64,000 nucleotides of DNA, taken from positions 1 to 64,000 of the forward strand of contig JABGQA010000115.1 in NCBI GenBank assembly GCA_018644665.1, given 5' to 3'. The first letter of the stretch is position 1. Every line of letters begins with the position of its first letter. Source of the stretch: Candidatus Poribacteria bacterium (lineage in GTDB: Bacteria > Poribacteria > WGA-4E > GCA-2687025). The notes below the pieces were generated by a model. That model saw only the letters and a list, made by a program, of their open reading frames with translations, was not told the origin of the DNA and did no database searches. Shown piece after piece: positions 1 to 8,700 of the stretch. Made by a program: the position numbers and the translations under genes.

Positions 1-30
1 CGCGACGTTCCCTCTCGCCGGGAGACATAG

Positions 31-852
31 ATGCCCGTGTTGACGCAGGCCCACCACGACCACTTCGATGCGCAGGGGTACATGCTCGTCGAGGACGCCG
101 TGCCGACCGAGCTGTGCGACGCCGTTGCCGACGCCATTTGGGCGTTCCTCGAAATGGACGGCGACGACCCCGAGACGTGGTACCGACCCCCGCACAAGCC
201 GGGAGCCGGCATGGTCGAGATGTACCAGCATCAGGCGATGTGGAACGTGTACCAGCACCCGAAGATCCAGCAGGTCTATTCCGAGATCTACGGCACCGAG
301 AAGATCTGGGTGCATCCCGACCGCGTCAACATGAAGCCGCCGCGCCACGCGGACCATCCCGAGTGGGACCACATGGGCATGTTCCACTGGGACGCCGACA
401 TCACGAAGCTGCCGCTGCGCTACGGCACTCAGGGCGTCCTGTATCTGAGGGACACGGCTGACGATCAGGGGTCGTTCGTGTGCTGGCCGGGGGCGCACAA
501 GTCGCTCATCGACGAGGAGAACCCGTGGGCGCCTGAGCTATCGCCGGACAAGTTCATTCAGGTCCCCGCGAAGGCCGGCACGATGCTCGTGTGGCATCGC
601 GCGCTTCCGCACGGCAACGGGCGGAACACGTCCGACAAGCCGCGGCTCGCGCAGTACATGAACTTCTACCCGGTTCCCGAGCCTATGAACGAGGAGCGGC
701 GTCAGGAGCGGATCACGCTGTGGCGCGAGCGTAGGGCGCTGGGACGAGGGCCGTGGCCGGGCGATCCGCGCGGGTGGGAGGCGAAGAACTACGGGCCGGC
801 GGAACTGACGGCATTGGGCCGGAAGCTGCTCGGTCTGGACCTCTGGGAGTAA
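31..852 (+). CDS. Phytanoyl-CoA dioxygenase (PhyH) family protein
   Basis: This is a 273-residue Fe(II)/2-oxoglutarate-dependent dioxygenase of the PhyH family, a group of cytosolic enzymes that hydroxylate small organic substrates. The iron-binding pair His119-x-Asp121 lies in MFHWDAD, the distal His194 in RALPHG, and a 2-oxoglutarate-binding Arg follows in SDKPR (about residue 204). The length is normal for the family. The ATG follows a purine-rich GGGAGA about 8 bases upstream. It converges on the GNAT gene downstream. The substrate cannot be read from sequence; this family is strongly expanded in Poribacteria-like genomes, and a second member lies near 60 kb. Confidence 0.88.
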   Translation: MPVLTQAHHDHFDAQGYMLVEDAVPTELCDAVADAIWAFLEMDGDDPETWYRPPHKPGAGMVEMYQHQAMWNVYQHPKIQQVYSEIYGTEKIWVHPDRVNMKPPRHADHPEWDHMGMFHWDADITKLPLRYGTQGVLYLRDTADDQGSFVCWPGAHKSLIDEENPWAPELSPDKFIQVPAKAGTMLVWHRALPHGNGRNTSDKPRLAQYMNFYPVPEPMNEERRQERITLWRERRALGRGPWPGDPRGWEAKNYGPAELTALGRKLLGLDLWE

Positions 853-864
853 TGCTCGCCGCGC

Positions 865-1422
865 TCACGACGGCGCGACGCCGATGCGCTTCGCCAGGAA
901 GATGTCCGGCTTTCCGAACCCGTTCGCGTCCGGCAGCATGCCCACCACCGAATACCCGCACTTCTGGTAGAACTCATACGGGTGGCCACCCGGGTTCCGG
1001 ATGGCGGCCAGGTGATCGAGTGGGTCCGGGTAGACGTCGATGTCGCCCAGGGATGTCTGGCCGAGATGATCGTCGGAGCCGAGGTAGACCGTCATTCCTC
1101 CGCGCGCCCGCGCTTGCTCCTCCAGGTCTGCTACCAGCGCGCGGCCGATGCCGCGTCCTCGCCACTCCGGGTGCACGACTAGGGGGTGCAGTTCCCACAC
1201 GTGGCCGTCGTATTGGCGTATGCCTCCGACCCATCCGACCACGGCGCCATCCTCGACGGCCACGCGGCTGATGCGGTCTTCGGCGAGCGATTCGCGCACT
1301 TCCTCCAGGGCCTCGTCCGGGTCGGCCCAGCAGTCAGGGAGGTGAAGGAAGCCGATGCGCAGCACTTCCGCCGTCTGCGCGACCCCTTTGGCGTCATCAC
1401 GTTGTAGGTCCCTGATGTCCAC
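865..1422 (-). CDS. GNAT family N-acetyltransferase
   Basis: This 185-residue protein is a single-domain GNAT acetyltransferase. The acetyl-CoA-binding motif A is clear at VVHPEWRGRGIGRALVADL (Q/RxxGxG/A type), followed by the typical C-terminal segment YEFYQKCGYSVVGMLPD. The start is GTG, placed only 3 bases after the stop of the TPR lipoprotein gene, so it is probably the last gene of a minus-strand operon SDR-cupin-TPR-GNAT. The acceptor substrate is unknown; mention of a fish or plant pathway would be guesswork. Confidence 0.85.
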   Translation of the reverse strand: MDIRDLQRDDAKGVAQTAEVLRIGFLHLPDCWADPDEALEEVRESLAEDRISRVAVEDGAVVGWVGGIRQYDGHVWELHPLVVHPEWRGRGIGRALVADLEEQARARGGMTVYLGSDDHLGQTSLGDIDVYPDPLDHLAAIRNPGGHPYEFYQKCGYSVVGMLPDANGFGKPDIFLAKRIGVAPS

Positions 1423-1425
1423 AGA

Positions 1426-1974
1426 TTACGGCCTCTCGTCGGCTGCTTCGGACGTGATCGCCACCCGGATGCCGTCCAGGCGTGGGTCCGTGCGCGCGTA
1501 TTCTGCGAGGGATGGGTTTGCGGCGACGGCATCTCGGTAGGAGCGTAGGGCGTCGTCGTGCTGACCCCGTTCGGCATACACGCGCGCCAACGCATAGTGC
1601 GCGCCGGCGAGGGTCGGGTCGTCCTTCGCGGCGCGGAGCCACTCGGCGACGGCCTCGTCGGTTCGCCCGAGGTCCTCGTACGCCGCCCCCAGCTGATAGC
1701 GCGCGACCGCGTCCGACGGGTCGACGCGTAGCGCCGCCTCGTACGTCGCGGCGGCCTCCTCGACCTTGCCCTCTGCCGCGTACGCGGCGCCGAGGCTATG
1801 CCGCGCTTCGGTAAGCTCAGGGCTGAGGTCCAACGCTGCTTTCCACTCCTCCACGGCGAGGTCGACACGCCCGGTCTTGTGGTAGATGACACCGCGGTTG
1901 TAGTGCCGCGCCGCCGGATCGCCGCACGCGACGACGAGCCCGCATGCGATCAGCGCGACCATGACCGCCCTCAT
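1426..1974 (-). CDS. TPR-repeat lipoprotein
   Basis: The ORF track starts further upstream, but the convincing start is the ATG at 1974: MRAVMVALIACGLVVACG is a lipoprotein signal with a lipobox-like VVAC, and starting here avoids overlap with the cupin gene. The mature part of the 182-residue product consists of about four tetratricopeptide repeats (for example AAATYEAALRVDPSDAVARY), a protein-protein interaction scaffold. It is probably anchored on a membrane facing the periplasm. It sits 23 bases after the cupin gene and 3 bases before the GNAT gene, in the same operon. Its partner is not evident. Confidence 0.8.
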   Translation of the reverse strand: MRAVMVALIACGLVVACGDPAARHYNRGVIYHKTGRVDLAVEEWKAALDLSPELTEARHSLGAAYAAEGKVEEAAATYEAALRVDPSDAVARYQLGAAYEDLGRTDEAVAEWLRAAKDDPTLAGAHYALARVYAERGQHDDALRSYRDAVAANPSLAEYARTDPRLDGIRVAITSEAADERP

Positions 1975-1997
1975 GCGGCTCGAGATCCTGCACAGGA

Positions 1998-2414
1998 TCA
2001 CGGGTTCGGCGGCGCGGTGCAGATGAGCACTTCGAGTGTCTCGTCGCCCGTGTTCTCGATGCCGTGTTCGCACCACGGCGGCAGGTGGACGAACATCCCC
2101 GCGCGCACGTCGCGCTTCTCGCCGTTGAGCGTCATCGTCCCAGAGCCGCGTACGATGACGTAGCACTCCTCGGTGTGATGGCTACCCGGCTCCAGCACGA
2201 CGTGGGGCGGAATGTAGAACATGACGAGGCCCAGGTTCTCTGCGGGCGCTTTCGGGTTCGCGGGGTGCACGATCCGCACGCCGATGCCGTCGCATCCCGG
2301 GTAGCGTACCGGCACGCCGTCCTGGGCCGTGACGACGTTCGCCGGCGGCGGCGTGTCCGGCTTCGCCACGGGTGGATCGCCCTGATAGCCCTTGAACGTC
2401 GTTATCTTCGCCAT
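1998..2414 (-). CDS. Cupin domain protein
   Basis: This 138-residue protein has a single conserved cupin_2 barrel. Motif 1 is GSHHTEECYVIVRGSG and motif 2 is HLPPWCEHGIENTG, so the usual metal-binding His/His/Glu/His set appears present. Single-domain cupins of this type act as small dioxygenases, isomerases or ligand sensors. It lies between an SDR and a TPR lipoprotein gene with 19- and 23-base gaps, so co-transcription is likely. The function cannot be narrowed further from sequence. Confidence 0.83.
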   Translation of the reverse strand: MAKITTFKGYQGDPPVAKPDTPPPANVVTAQDGVPVRYPGCDGIGVRIVHPANPKAPAENLGLVMFYIPPHVVLEPGSHHTEECYVIVRGSGTMTLNGEKRDVRAGMFVHLPPWCEHGIENTGDETLEVLICTAPPNP

Positions 2415-2433
2415 GTGGTTCTCCCTGTCCGGC

Positions 2434-3216
2434 TTACCAGTCCCGCGTGTAGCCGGCCGTCCATCCCCCGTCCACTGTGAGGATCGCCCCGTTGACGTAG
2501 CTCGACTCCGGCGCGACGAGGAACAGCACGGCGTGCGCGATCTCCTCCACCGTCCCCGGCCGGCCGAGTGGTATGTGCGACAGCAGCGACTCGGCGTTCT
2601 CCGTGTACGCGCCGTCCTCGCCGTAGAAGAGCGCCTTCGTCCCGTCGGTAAGGGTGGACCCCGGCGCGACGGCGTTCACGAGTATCCCCTCCGGGCCGAG
2701 TTCCAACGCCATCGACTTCGTGAGATTCACGACGCCCGCCTTCGCCGCCACGAATGCGCTCTGTAGACGCAACGGCACGATTCCGGCTACCGAGCTTATG
2801 TTCACGATGCGTCCGCCGCCACGCCTCAGCATGCCGGGGATGATCGCGCGGCTCGTGATGAAGACGCCGTCGAGATCGACATGAGTGATGCGGCGCCAGT
2901 CGTTTACCGAGTATTCGTGTATCGGCACGCGATCGCTGCGCGTGTTGATGCCAGCGTTGTTCACGAGGATGTCGACCGGCCCCACCGTCGCGGCGACTTC
3001 TTCCATGTTTGGTAGGGAGGACACGTCGCCCTTGAGCGCGACGCACTCGCCGGTCGCGGACGTGATCTCCGCCGCAGTACGCGCGGCCTCGTCCGCGTCG
3101 ATGTCCACGATGAACACGCGCGCGCCGTTCGCGGACAGCGTCTCGGCAATCGCCCGGCCGATGCCCCGTCCGCCACCAGTGACGGTAGCGACCTTTCCGC
3201 CCAACTCGACGCGCAT
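2434..3216 (-). CDS. SDR family oxidoreductase lacking the catalytic Tyr
   Basis: This is a classical short-chain dehydrogenase/reductase of 260 residues. The cofactor loop TGGGRGIG (about 13-20) and NNAG (about 86-89) are intact, as are Ser141/142 and Lys159. However, the YxxxK catalytic Tyr is Phe155 (SAFVAAKAG; codon TTC), so normal proton relay chemistry should fail. I used the ATG at 3216 (MRVELGGKVATVTGG), preceded by GGGGAG at good spacing. The longer 441-residue ORF in the track runs antisense into the next gene and is rejected. It is the first gene of the minus-strand operon and diverges from the intact SDR at 3367. Confidence 0.88.
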   Translation of the reverse strand: MRVELGGKVATVTGGGRGIGRAIAETLSANGARVFIVDIDADEAARTAAEITSATGECVALKGDVSSLPNMEEVAATVGPVDILVNNAGINTRSDRVPIHEYSVNDWRRITHVDLDGVFITSRAIIPGMLRRGGGRIVNISSVAGIVPLRLQSAFVAAKAGVVNLTKSMALELGPEGILVNAVAPGSTLTDGTKALFYGEDGAYTENAESLLSHIPLGRPGTVEEIAHAVLFLVAPESSYVNGAILTVDGGWTAGYTRDW

Positions 3217-3366
3217 ATCGACTCCCCGAATGACCCAACGAGCATAGGACTGGGACGGCGCGTCGCACAACGGTCGGAGATCGTTGCGCGACATCACGCC
3301 TACGATTACATTGGCAGCGACGGCGCGGCAGACACCGCGTGAGCGATCCACGGCGAGGAGAGGCAC

Positions 3367-4140
3367 ATGCGTAGCGACGGCAAGGTGGCGGTCGTGAGCG
3401 GCGGTGGAGCGGGGATCGGGAAGGCGTGCGTGCTGCGCTTCGTCGAGGAGGGCGCGCGCGTGGTCATCGGCGACATGTCCGTCGCCGACGGCGAAGCCAC
3501 CCGCGCTCTTGTCGAGCAGGCCGGCGGCGAGGCGATCTACGTCGAGGGCAACGTCGTGAACGAGAGCGACTGCCACGCGTGGGCATCCGCCGCGCTGGAC
3601 GCGTGGGGCCGCATCGACATGCTCGTTGCGAACGCGGGGGCGCGCGTAGGCGGCAGCATCCTCGACGCGACCGAGGAGGACTGGGAGATCATCGTCAACG
3701 TGAACCTGCGTGGCGTGGCGTACTGCTGCAAGGCGGCGCTCCCAGCGATGATCGAGCAACAGTCCGGCAGCATCGTCATGATCTCGTCCGCGAACGCGAC
3801 GGTTGGGCGCTCGGGAATGCCGCTGTACGACGCGACGAAGGCGGGGGTCGTATCACTCGCGCGCAGCCTCGCGGTCGCGCACGGCGAGGACAACATCCGC
3901 GCGAACGCCGTGCTGCCGGGCTACACGATCACCGATTTCCACGAACGCAACGCGGCCAAGGGCGGCACGACGCCTGAGGAGATGCGCGAGCGCACGAAGG
4001 GGTATGCGCTACTCGGCGCGGCTGCGGAGCCGCATCAGTTGGCCGCCGCCGTCTACTTCCTCGCTAGCGATGACGCGTCTAACATCACCGGGCAGGGGCT
4101 GCTGGTCGATGGCGGCCTCAGCGTGACTTCGGGCGCCTGA
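3367..4140 (+). CDS. SDR family oxidoreductase
   Basis: This is a complete 257-residue short-chain dehydrogenase/reductase. Visible motifs are the NAD(P)-binding GGGAGIG, NAGA, and the active-site Ser plus YDATK (YxxxK), all intact in contrast to its divergent neighbour. It probably oxidises or reduces a sugar or polyol-type alcohol with NAD(P). The ATG is preceded by a strong GAGGAGAGG. The stop is 51 bases upstream of a secreted beta-propeller gene. The substrate is not predictable. Confidence 0.9.
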   Translation: MRSDGKVAVVSGGGAGIGKACVLRFVEEGARVVIGDMSVADGEATRALVEQAGGEAIYVEGNVVNESDCHAWASAALDAWGRIDMLVANAGARVGGSILDATEEDWEIIVNVNLRGVAYCCKAALPAMIEQQSGSIVMISSANATVGRSGMPLYDATKAGVVSLARSLAVAHGEDNIRANAVLPGYTITDFHERNAAKGGTTPEEMRERTKGYALLGAAAEPHQLAAAVYFLASDDASNITGQGLLVDGGLSVTSGA

Positions 4141-4191
4141 GAACGCGCGTTGCGGGCGACATCAGACCGAGCGGGATAGGGAGACTGACGC

Positions 4192-5547
4192 ATGACCGGG
4201 ACATCAGTGCGCCGAGTCGCGTACACCGTCGTGCTCGCCGTGGCCGTGTGTGCGCGGCTCGACGCCGCCGATACCAACTGGCCGTCGTTCCGCGGCCACA
4301 ACGCCGATGGGGTGGCCGACGGCTACGCGACGGCGACCGAGTGGAGCGTACCCGACCATAAGAACATCGCATGGACGGCGCCCATCCCGGGTCAGGGACA
4401 TTCAAGCCCTGTCGTCTGGGGAGACCGACTGTTCGTCACGACGGCCGTGAGCGGCATGGACGACCCGGAGTTGCGCGTCGGTCTCTACGGCAGTATCGAG
4501 CCCGTGCAAGACGACACGGTGCACCGGTATGAGGTGCATTGCCTCGACAAGAACACCGGCGTCCCGTTGTGGACGCGCGTAGCTCTCGAGGCCGTCCCCG
4601 AGATCAAGCGGCACACGAAGGCCACGCACGCGAACTGCACCCCTGCCACCGATGGCTCTCACGTAGTGGCCTTCTTCGGTTCCGACGGGCTGTACTGCTA
4701 CACCGTCGACGGCGACCTGCTCTGGGAGAAGGATCTCGGCGTCCTCGACTCGGGGTACTTTGTCGTGCCTGAGGCGCAGTGGGGCTTCGCGTCCTCGCCG
4801 ATCATCCACGATGAGATGGTGATCGTGCAGTGCGACGTGCAGGAGAACTCGTTCATCGCGGCGTTCAGCATCCACGACGGCGAGCAGGTCTGGCGCACTC
4901 CCCGCGACGACGTCCCGACGTGGAGCACCCCCACGATCTACCCGCACGCGGACGGCGCGCGAGTCGCCGTCAACGGTTACCGGCACATGGCCGGCTACGA
5001 CGCGCGGACGGGCGCCGAGGTGTGGCGCATGAGCGGCGGGGGTGACATCCCCGTCCCGACGCCAATCATCGCGAACGACCTCATCTACATCACCAAGGCG
5101 CACGGCGACGGAGCGCCCCTGTACGCCGTCCGACCCACGGCGGTCGGGGACATCACGCTTCCCGATGGCGAGACCGCCAGCGACGCCGTCGCGTGGGGCA
5201 CGCCCGGCAACGGCGCGTACATGCAGACGCCCATCGCGTACGGCGCCTACCTGTATAGCTGTCGAGACAGCGGCGTCGTGAAGTGCTACGCAGCGGAGAC
5301 CGGCGAGCTGATCTACGAGCAGCGACTCGGGAGCGGGCGCACGGGGTTCACGGCGTCACCCATCGCCGCCGATGGGAAGCTCTACTTCACGAGTGAACTC
5401 GGGACCACGTACGTCGTCGCGCCCGGCCCCGAGTTGGAGGTCCTGTCCGTGAACGAGCTGGACGACATCTGCATGGCGACGCCGGCGGCGTCCGAAGGCG
5501 CCCTCTACTTCCGCACACGCGGCGCCGTGATCGCCGTCGCGGAATAA
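4192..5547 (+). CDS. Secreted PQQ-type beta-propeller (BamB-like repeat) protein
   Basis: This 451-residue exported protein has an N-terminal signal (RVAYTVVLAVAVCARLDA) followed by NWPSFRGHNADG, the usual opening of PQQ-like propeller proteins in Planctomycetes and related phyla. Repeated blades such as SPVVWGDRLFVTT, SSPIIHDEMVIVQ and TPIAYGAYLYSC resemble the beta-propeller of BamB and quinoprotein dehydrogenases. I do not see a secure quinone-binding active site, so it may be structural rather than an enzyme. GGGAG lies 9 bases before the ATG. It probably acts in the periplasm. Confidence 0.82.
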   Translation: MTGTSVRRVAYTVVLAVAVCARLDAADTNWPSFRGHNADGVADGYATATEWSVPDHKNIAWTAPIPGQGHSSPVVWGDRLFVTTAVSGMDDPELRVGLYGSIEPVQDDTVHRYEVHCLDKNTGVPLWTRVALEAVPEIKRHTKATHANCTPATDGSHVVAFFGSDGLYCYTVDGDLLWEKDLGVLDSGYFVVPEAQWGFASSPIIHDEMVIVQCDVQENSFIAAFSIHDGEQVWRTPRDDVPTWSTPTIYPHADGARVAVNGYRHMAGYDARTGAEVWRMSGGGDIPVPTPIIANDLIYITKAHGDGAPLYAVRPTAVGDITLPDGETASDAVAWGTPGNGAYMQTPIAYGAYLYSCRDSGVVKCYAAETGELIYEQRLGSGRTGFTASPIAADGKLYFTSELGTTYVVAPGPELEVLSVNELDDICMATPAASEGALYFRTRGAVIAVAE

Positions 5548-5697
5548 CCCACTGCCAACACGTCCAGTCCGGGGCGGCAGTCGGAATCGGATCGCGACTA
5601 CAGAGCGGCCGGCATCTGCACCCGGACCGTGTTTGACGCTTCCGTCGCACTCCGCACACGCCGCGCATGGACGGGGACCACGCCCAAGAGCGAGGTA

Positions 5698-5718
5698 GCC
5701 TCGGAAGGTGTGTAAGTA
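5698..5718 (+). repeat. Possible left inverted-repeat end of the IS256-type remnant
   Basis: About 75 bases before the transposase start there is a stretch GCCTCGGAAGGTGTGTAAGTA. GTGTAAG is a common feature near the ends of IS256/Mutator-type elements. The matching right end was not found because the element is truncated at its 3' side, so this boundary rests on motif resemblance alone. Confidence 0.25.
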
Positions 5719-5794
5719 GGGAACGGCGGCGTAGACGTCCCAGACCTGAAAACCACCGGGTAGGAGACCCGGCAGAAGGGAAGGACGCGCCAGC

Positions 5795-6700
5795 ATGAGC
5801 CAGGATACGCACGACCCTCAGCACGCGTAAGAGGTCGCCTTTGAGAACGTCGACGCGTGGGCGCGCCAGCGGATGCAGGACGGGTTCCAGGGACTGATCG
5901 AGGATGAAGTCGACGACCTGCTGGGTCGCAAGAAGCACGAGCGTCGTGGGTCTGGGAACATGTCCTCGGGCTACCGCAACGGACACCGAAAGCCACGTCG
6001 CGTGAGCCTGACGAGCGGGACGATCACCGTGCGTCGCCCTCGTGTGCGCGATTTGGAGGAGCGGTTCGAGAGTCGGATACTGCCGCTGTTCCTGCGCCGT
6101 ACCCGGGAAGTAGGCGACCTGCTCCCTGAGTTGCATCTGCACGGTCTATGCGAGGGTGATTTCGATCTGGCGTTGCGTGGTCTGGTGGGCGATGGCGCTC
6201 CGCTGTCGGCGAGTTCCGTCGCGCGGCTGGTCGCGCGGCTGAAGGAGAACTGGCTGGCGGAATACAGCGCGTGGAAGTCACGGTCGCTAGCGGACGACCC
6301 GGTCGTGTACATCTGGGGAGACGGCGTGTATGTGAAAGCCGGCTTCGAGAAGGAGAAGGCTGCGCTCTTGGTCGTCATCGGCGCGATGCGGCACGGTCCC
6401 AAGGTGGTTCTGGCTGTCGAGAGCAGGTATCGGGAGAGTATAGGAAGTTGGTCGTCGGCGCCGCGGGATCTGAAATCGCGGGGCATGAGCTGTCCGCGTC
6501 TGGTGATCGGCGACGGTCACCTGGGTATCTGGGGAGCGTTGGCAAACGTGTATCCCGACGCGGCGGAGCAGCGTTGCAGGAACCACCACATCGTCAACGT
6601 CCTGGATCGTGTGTCGATGTGGGAACAGGGCACGGCGAAGACGCCGCTGACGCGCATTCCGTATGCGTCCACGCGCAACGAAGCGGTGACGTCAGCCGCC
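5795..6700 (+). pseudogene. IS256-family (Mutator-type) transposase, nonsense mutation and 3' truncation
   Basis: Translation from the ATG at 5795 gives 11 codons and then an in-frame TAA at 5828. Reading on in the same frame gives a typical IS256 transposase: a region ending DDLLGRKKHERR, then CEGDFDLALRGL-like helices, the first catalytic Asp in WGDGVYVKAG and the second in VIGDGHLGIWGAL, and an AEQRCRNH motif. The family continues for roughly another 100 residues, including the third acidic residue, but here homology stops near base 6700 after TRIPYASTRNEAV. The ORF track's 320-residue product starts at an internal Met and its tail is foreign sequence. The element should be unable to move by itself. 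Confidence 0.85.
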
Positions 6701-7297
6701 GGGTCCGCTATACGGCGTACGGGTGTGGGTCGGAATAGAGTACGCGGATTTCGCCAGTTGACGCCCGGCAAGTTCTCGGAGCTTCACGTAGTTGATTCCC
6801 CCATCGCGCGTAATGGCTTCCGGGTACGCGGCTGAGAGGACGTCGAGGGCCGCGAAAAACGCACGGCGGAACTCGCGATCTCGCTCGTCCCACGCTGGGT
6901 CGGAGTCGTCTCGATGGCTTTGCTCATGTCTGTCGTAGGCGTCGTCCGCAACGTGATATGTCTCCAGTCGGCGCTCCAGCTCCTGCACCTCTCGCTCTGA
7001 CATTCGTCCAGTCGTCGGTACGATGGCAGAGGGGCCCTCTGTCGCTCCGGCAGCTGAACGGGGCGGCACACGGTGGACTGCGGCGGCTCCCGTAGCGCGC
7101 GTCCCGTCCGAGGGATCCACCGCAACCTTCCGTGCTGGTAGCGGGTTGCGGGCCGGCACACGACCAGCGTGCTGCGAAGGGCCCGTGTCCACGGCTGGCG
7201 GTTCTCCTGGAGGCCCTCCGCGCAACATGATCCCGGCGATGACGGCTAGTGCCGCGGCCACAGCCGACGCTGTAAGAACCGTGCGAGGGGCGGGCAT
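6692..7297 (-). CDS. Hypothetical membrane-anchored protein
   Basis: This 201-residue protein starts at an ATG preceded by GAAGGGA. Residues about 6-25 (TVLTASAVAAALAVIAGIML) form one N-terminal transmembrane or signal segment. A low-complexity Pro/Arg/Ala linker follows, then a charged helical region (SEREVQELERRLETYHVADD) and a C-terminal part reading AITRDGGINYVKLREL. No family is recognised. Its last codons cross the point where the IS256 remnant stops, so the natural C-terminus may have been altered. The larger 420-residue ORF in the track joins this gene to an unrelated cytochrome fragment. Confidence 0.45.
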   Translation of the reverse strand: MPAPRTVLTASAVAAALAVIAGIMLRGGPPGEPPAVDTGPSQHAGRVPARNPLPARKVAVDPSDGTRATGAAAVHRVPPRSAAGATEGPSAIVPTTGRMSEREVQELERRLETYHVADDAYDRHEQSHRDDSDPAWDERDREFRRAFFAALDVLSAAYPEAITRDGGINYVKLRELAGRQLAKSAYSIPTHTRTPYSGPGG

Positions 7298-7543
7298 AGG
7301 ATCCCTTCGACGTTGTGTGGGAGAAGGGACGGGCGAAACCCCCTCCCTGTAAGGCGCCGCACACGAACACGACAACAGGCAGTCGACCTGGGGGTGGTAA
7401 ACAGTGTTGTAGTTGTCGCCCCAGCTGCAAGTACTGGCGGTCTCCTCGGAGCAGGTCGTGTCGGTGTACCATGTGAGCCTGCACTCTGATTGTACGCGGT
7501 CCAGCTCGCACGCGCGCGCTTGCGTCCTTGAGTCGGTGCGACA
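7298..7543 (-). other. Cys-rich open frame between a hypothetical gene and a cytochrome remnant
   Basis: This stretch stays open on the minus strand and would encode a peptide with about ten Cys in about 55 residues (for example SECRLTWYTDTTCSEETAS and VDCLLSCSC). The Cys are not in CxxCH form, so it is not a heme-binding continuation of the upstream cytochrome c554 fragment. I see no good start codon or ribosome site for it alone. It may be debris, or part of a small secreted Cys-rich protein. Confidence 0.25.
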
Positions 7544-8700
7544 TTCTCTCAGGTCGAATGCTGGGCTCGCATCTGGTGTATGGCAGCCCGCGCACTCGGA
7601 CGGGGCACGCTGTCTTGAAGCGTCTGACGTGTCCGCGACGTGCGCTCCACCCGCCCCGTGGCACGCTTCACACGGAACATGGCGCAGCTCTGGCGTCTTT
7701 GTAGCGCTGGCGAAGCCGGTTCGGGCGCCGAGACCGACAACATGACACCTCAAGCGCTCTGGGTCGTGCGAGCGCCCCTTCGCGACGGGCGTGTCGTACA
7801 CGTGCGCACGCTTGGCGCCTTGCCAGGTGACGTACGCGTCGGCGTGGCCCCGACCACACTCCGCGTTGCCGACGAACGATGCGCTGTCGGTGACTTCCAA
7901 CGACTCGTCAGCGTTGTCAGGGATGTCGGGCGCCAAGTGTGGCGTCGTTCTCATATGTGTCGGACATCGGCAACGCGCCTGCCTCCTCGTCGGCGCGCAG
8001 CATCTGCGTGACGAGGCGCTGCCCTTTCACGCCGGTGCAACGATGGGCGTGCCGCCCCCGGAGGCTGCGACCGCAGGTGAAGCATCCGTGGCCACCGGGA
8101 TCTGGGCCACAATCGCGTCGAAGTCGGCACCCGCCGCGCGAGGGTAACCGCGTCCGCAACCGAAGCACAGTAGAGAAGCACGAGGCTGTCGCTGCCGCTT
8201 CTGCGACGAGCTCTCTCGCGCGGGCCACGGGGTTCGACCGCGTGGATTCGGGGCGGAATGCCTGTGCCCTGCGCGCGTTCTCCTCCGACATGGTCCCTAC
8301 AGCGCCCAGCGCGCTTCCGCCTTCTCGCCAATACCCGATGCCTTCGGAGAGCTCGACTCCACCCCATCGCAGGTTCCCGGCGCGGAGAGGGACGCCGCTG
8401 CTGTCCCACTGACCGGCCAAGCATGGAATCCCAATGCGGCCTCGCCGACCCCAACATTCATCGCCACGCATCCGCTTGCGCGCATCGCCAGGAGCGCCGT
8501 CCCCAACTTCAGCTCCTGCTGCCACCCCGGCCCTTCGACCACACCGCCGTTGTGCACGAGGGCAACCCCATCCTGGGAGTTCCGCACCTCCGCGATCGCC
8601 GTGGCCCTCCTGGCAAGCCTCCCCCGGCTGGGACATGGCGCATCCACAAAGCTCGATGAACCCACGCTCGTCGCTCGAGATGCCCAAGACCACGCCCTGC
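7544..8700 (-). pseudogene. Decayed metallophosphatase / multiheme cytochrome c554 gene
   Basis: Pieces of one ancestral protein occur in different minus-strand frames in the right order. First comes DERGFIELCGCAMSQPG, then in another frame RLARRATAIAEVRNSQDGVA and ELKLGTALLAMRASG (a calcineurin-like/5'-nucleotidase-type domain), then LVLLYCASVADAVTLARR, then VKGQRLVTQMLRADE. The 3' part is a cytochrome c554-like domain, YVTWQGAKRAHVYDT with CEACH and CAGCH. The first heme motif is damaged (CGRGH) and the second has lost its first Cys (ERLRCH). At least three frame changes are needed to join the parts. This gene is clearly non-functional. Confidence 0.7.

Noticed and set aside
2434-3759. 441-residue ORF extending the minus-strand SDR upstream
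   Set aside because: The extra 181 residues are antisense to the SDR at 3367, and a good start with a ribosome site lies at 3216.
6692-7954. 420-residue ORF as one multiheme cytochrome protein
   Set aside because: Only its first 137 residues resemble cytochrome c554, with damaged heme motifs; the rest belongs to a separate small gene with its own start at 7297.
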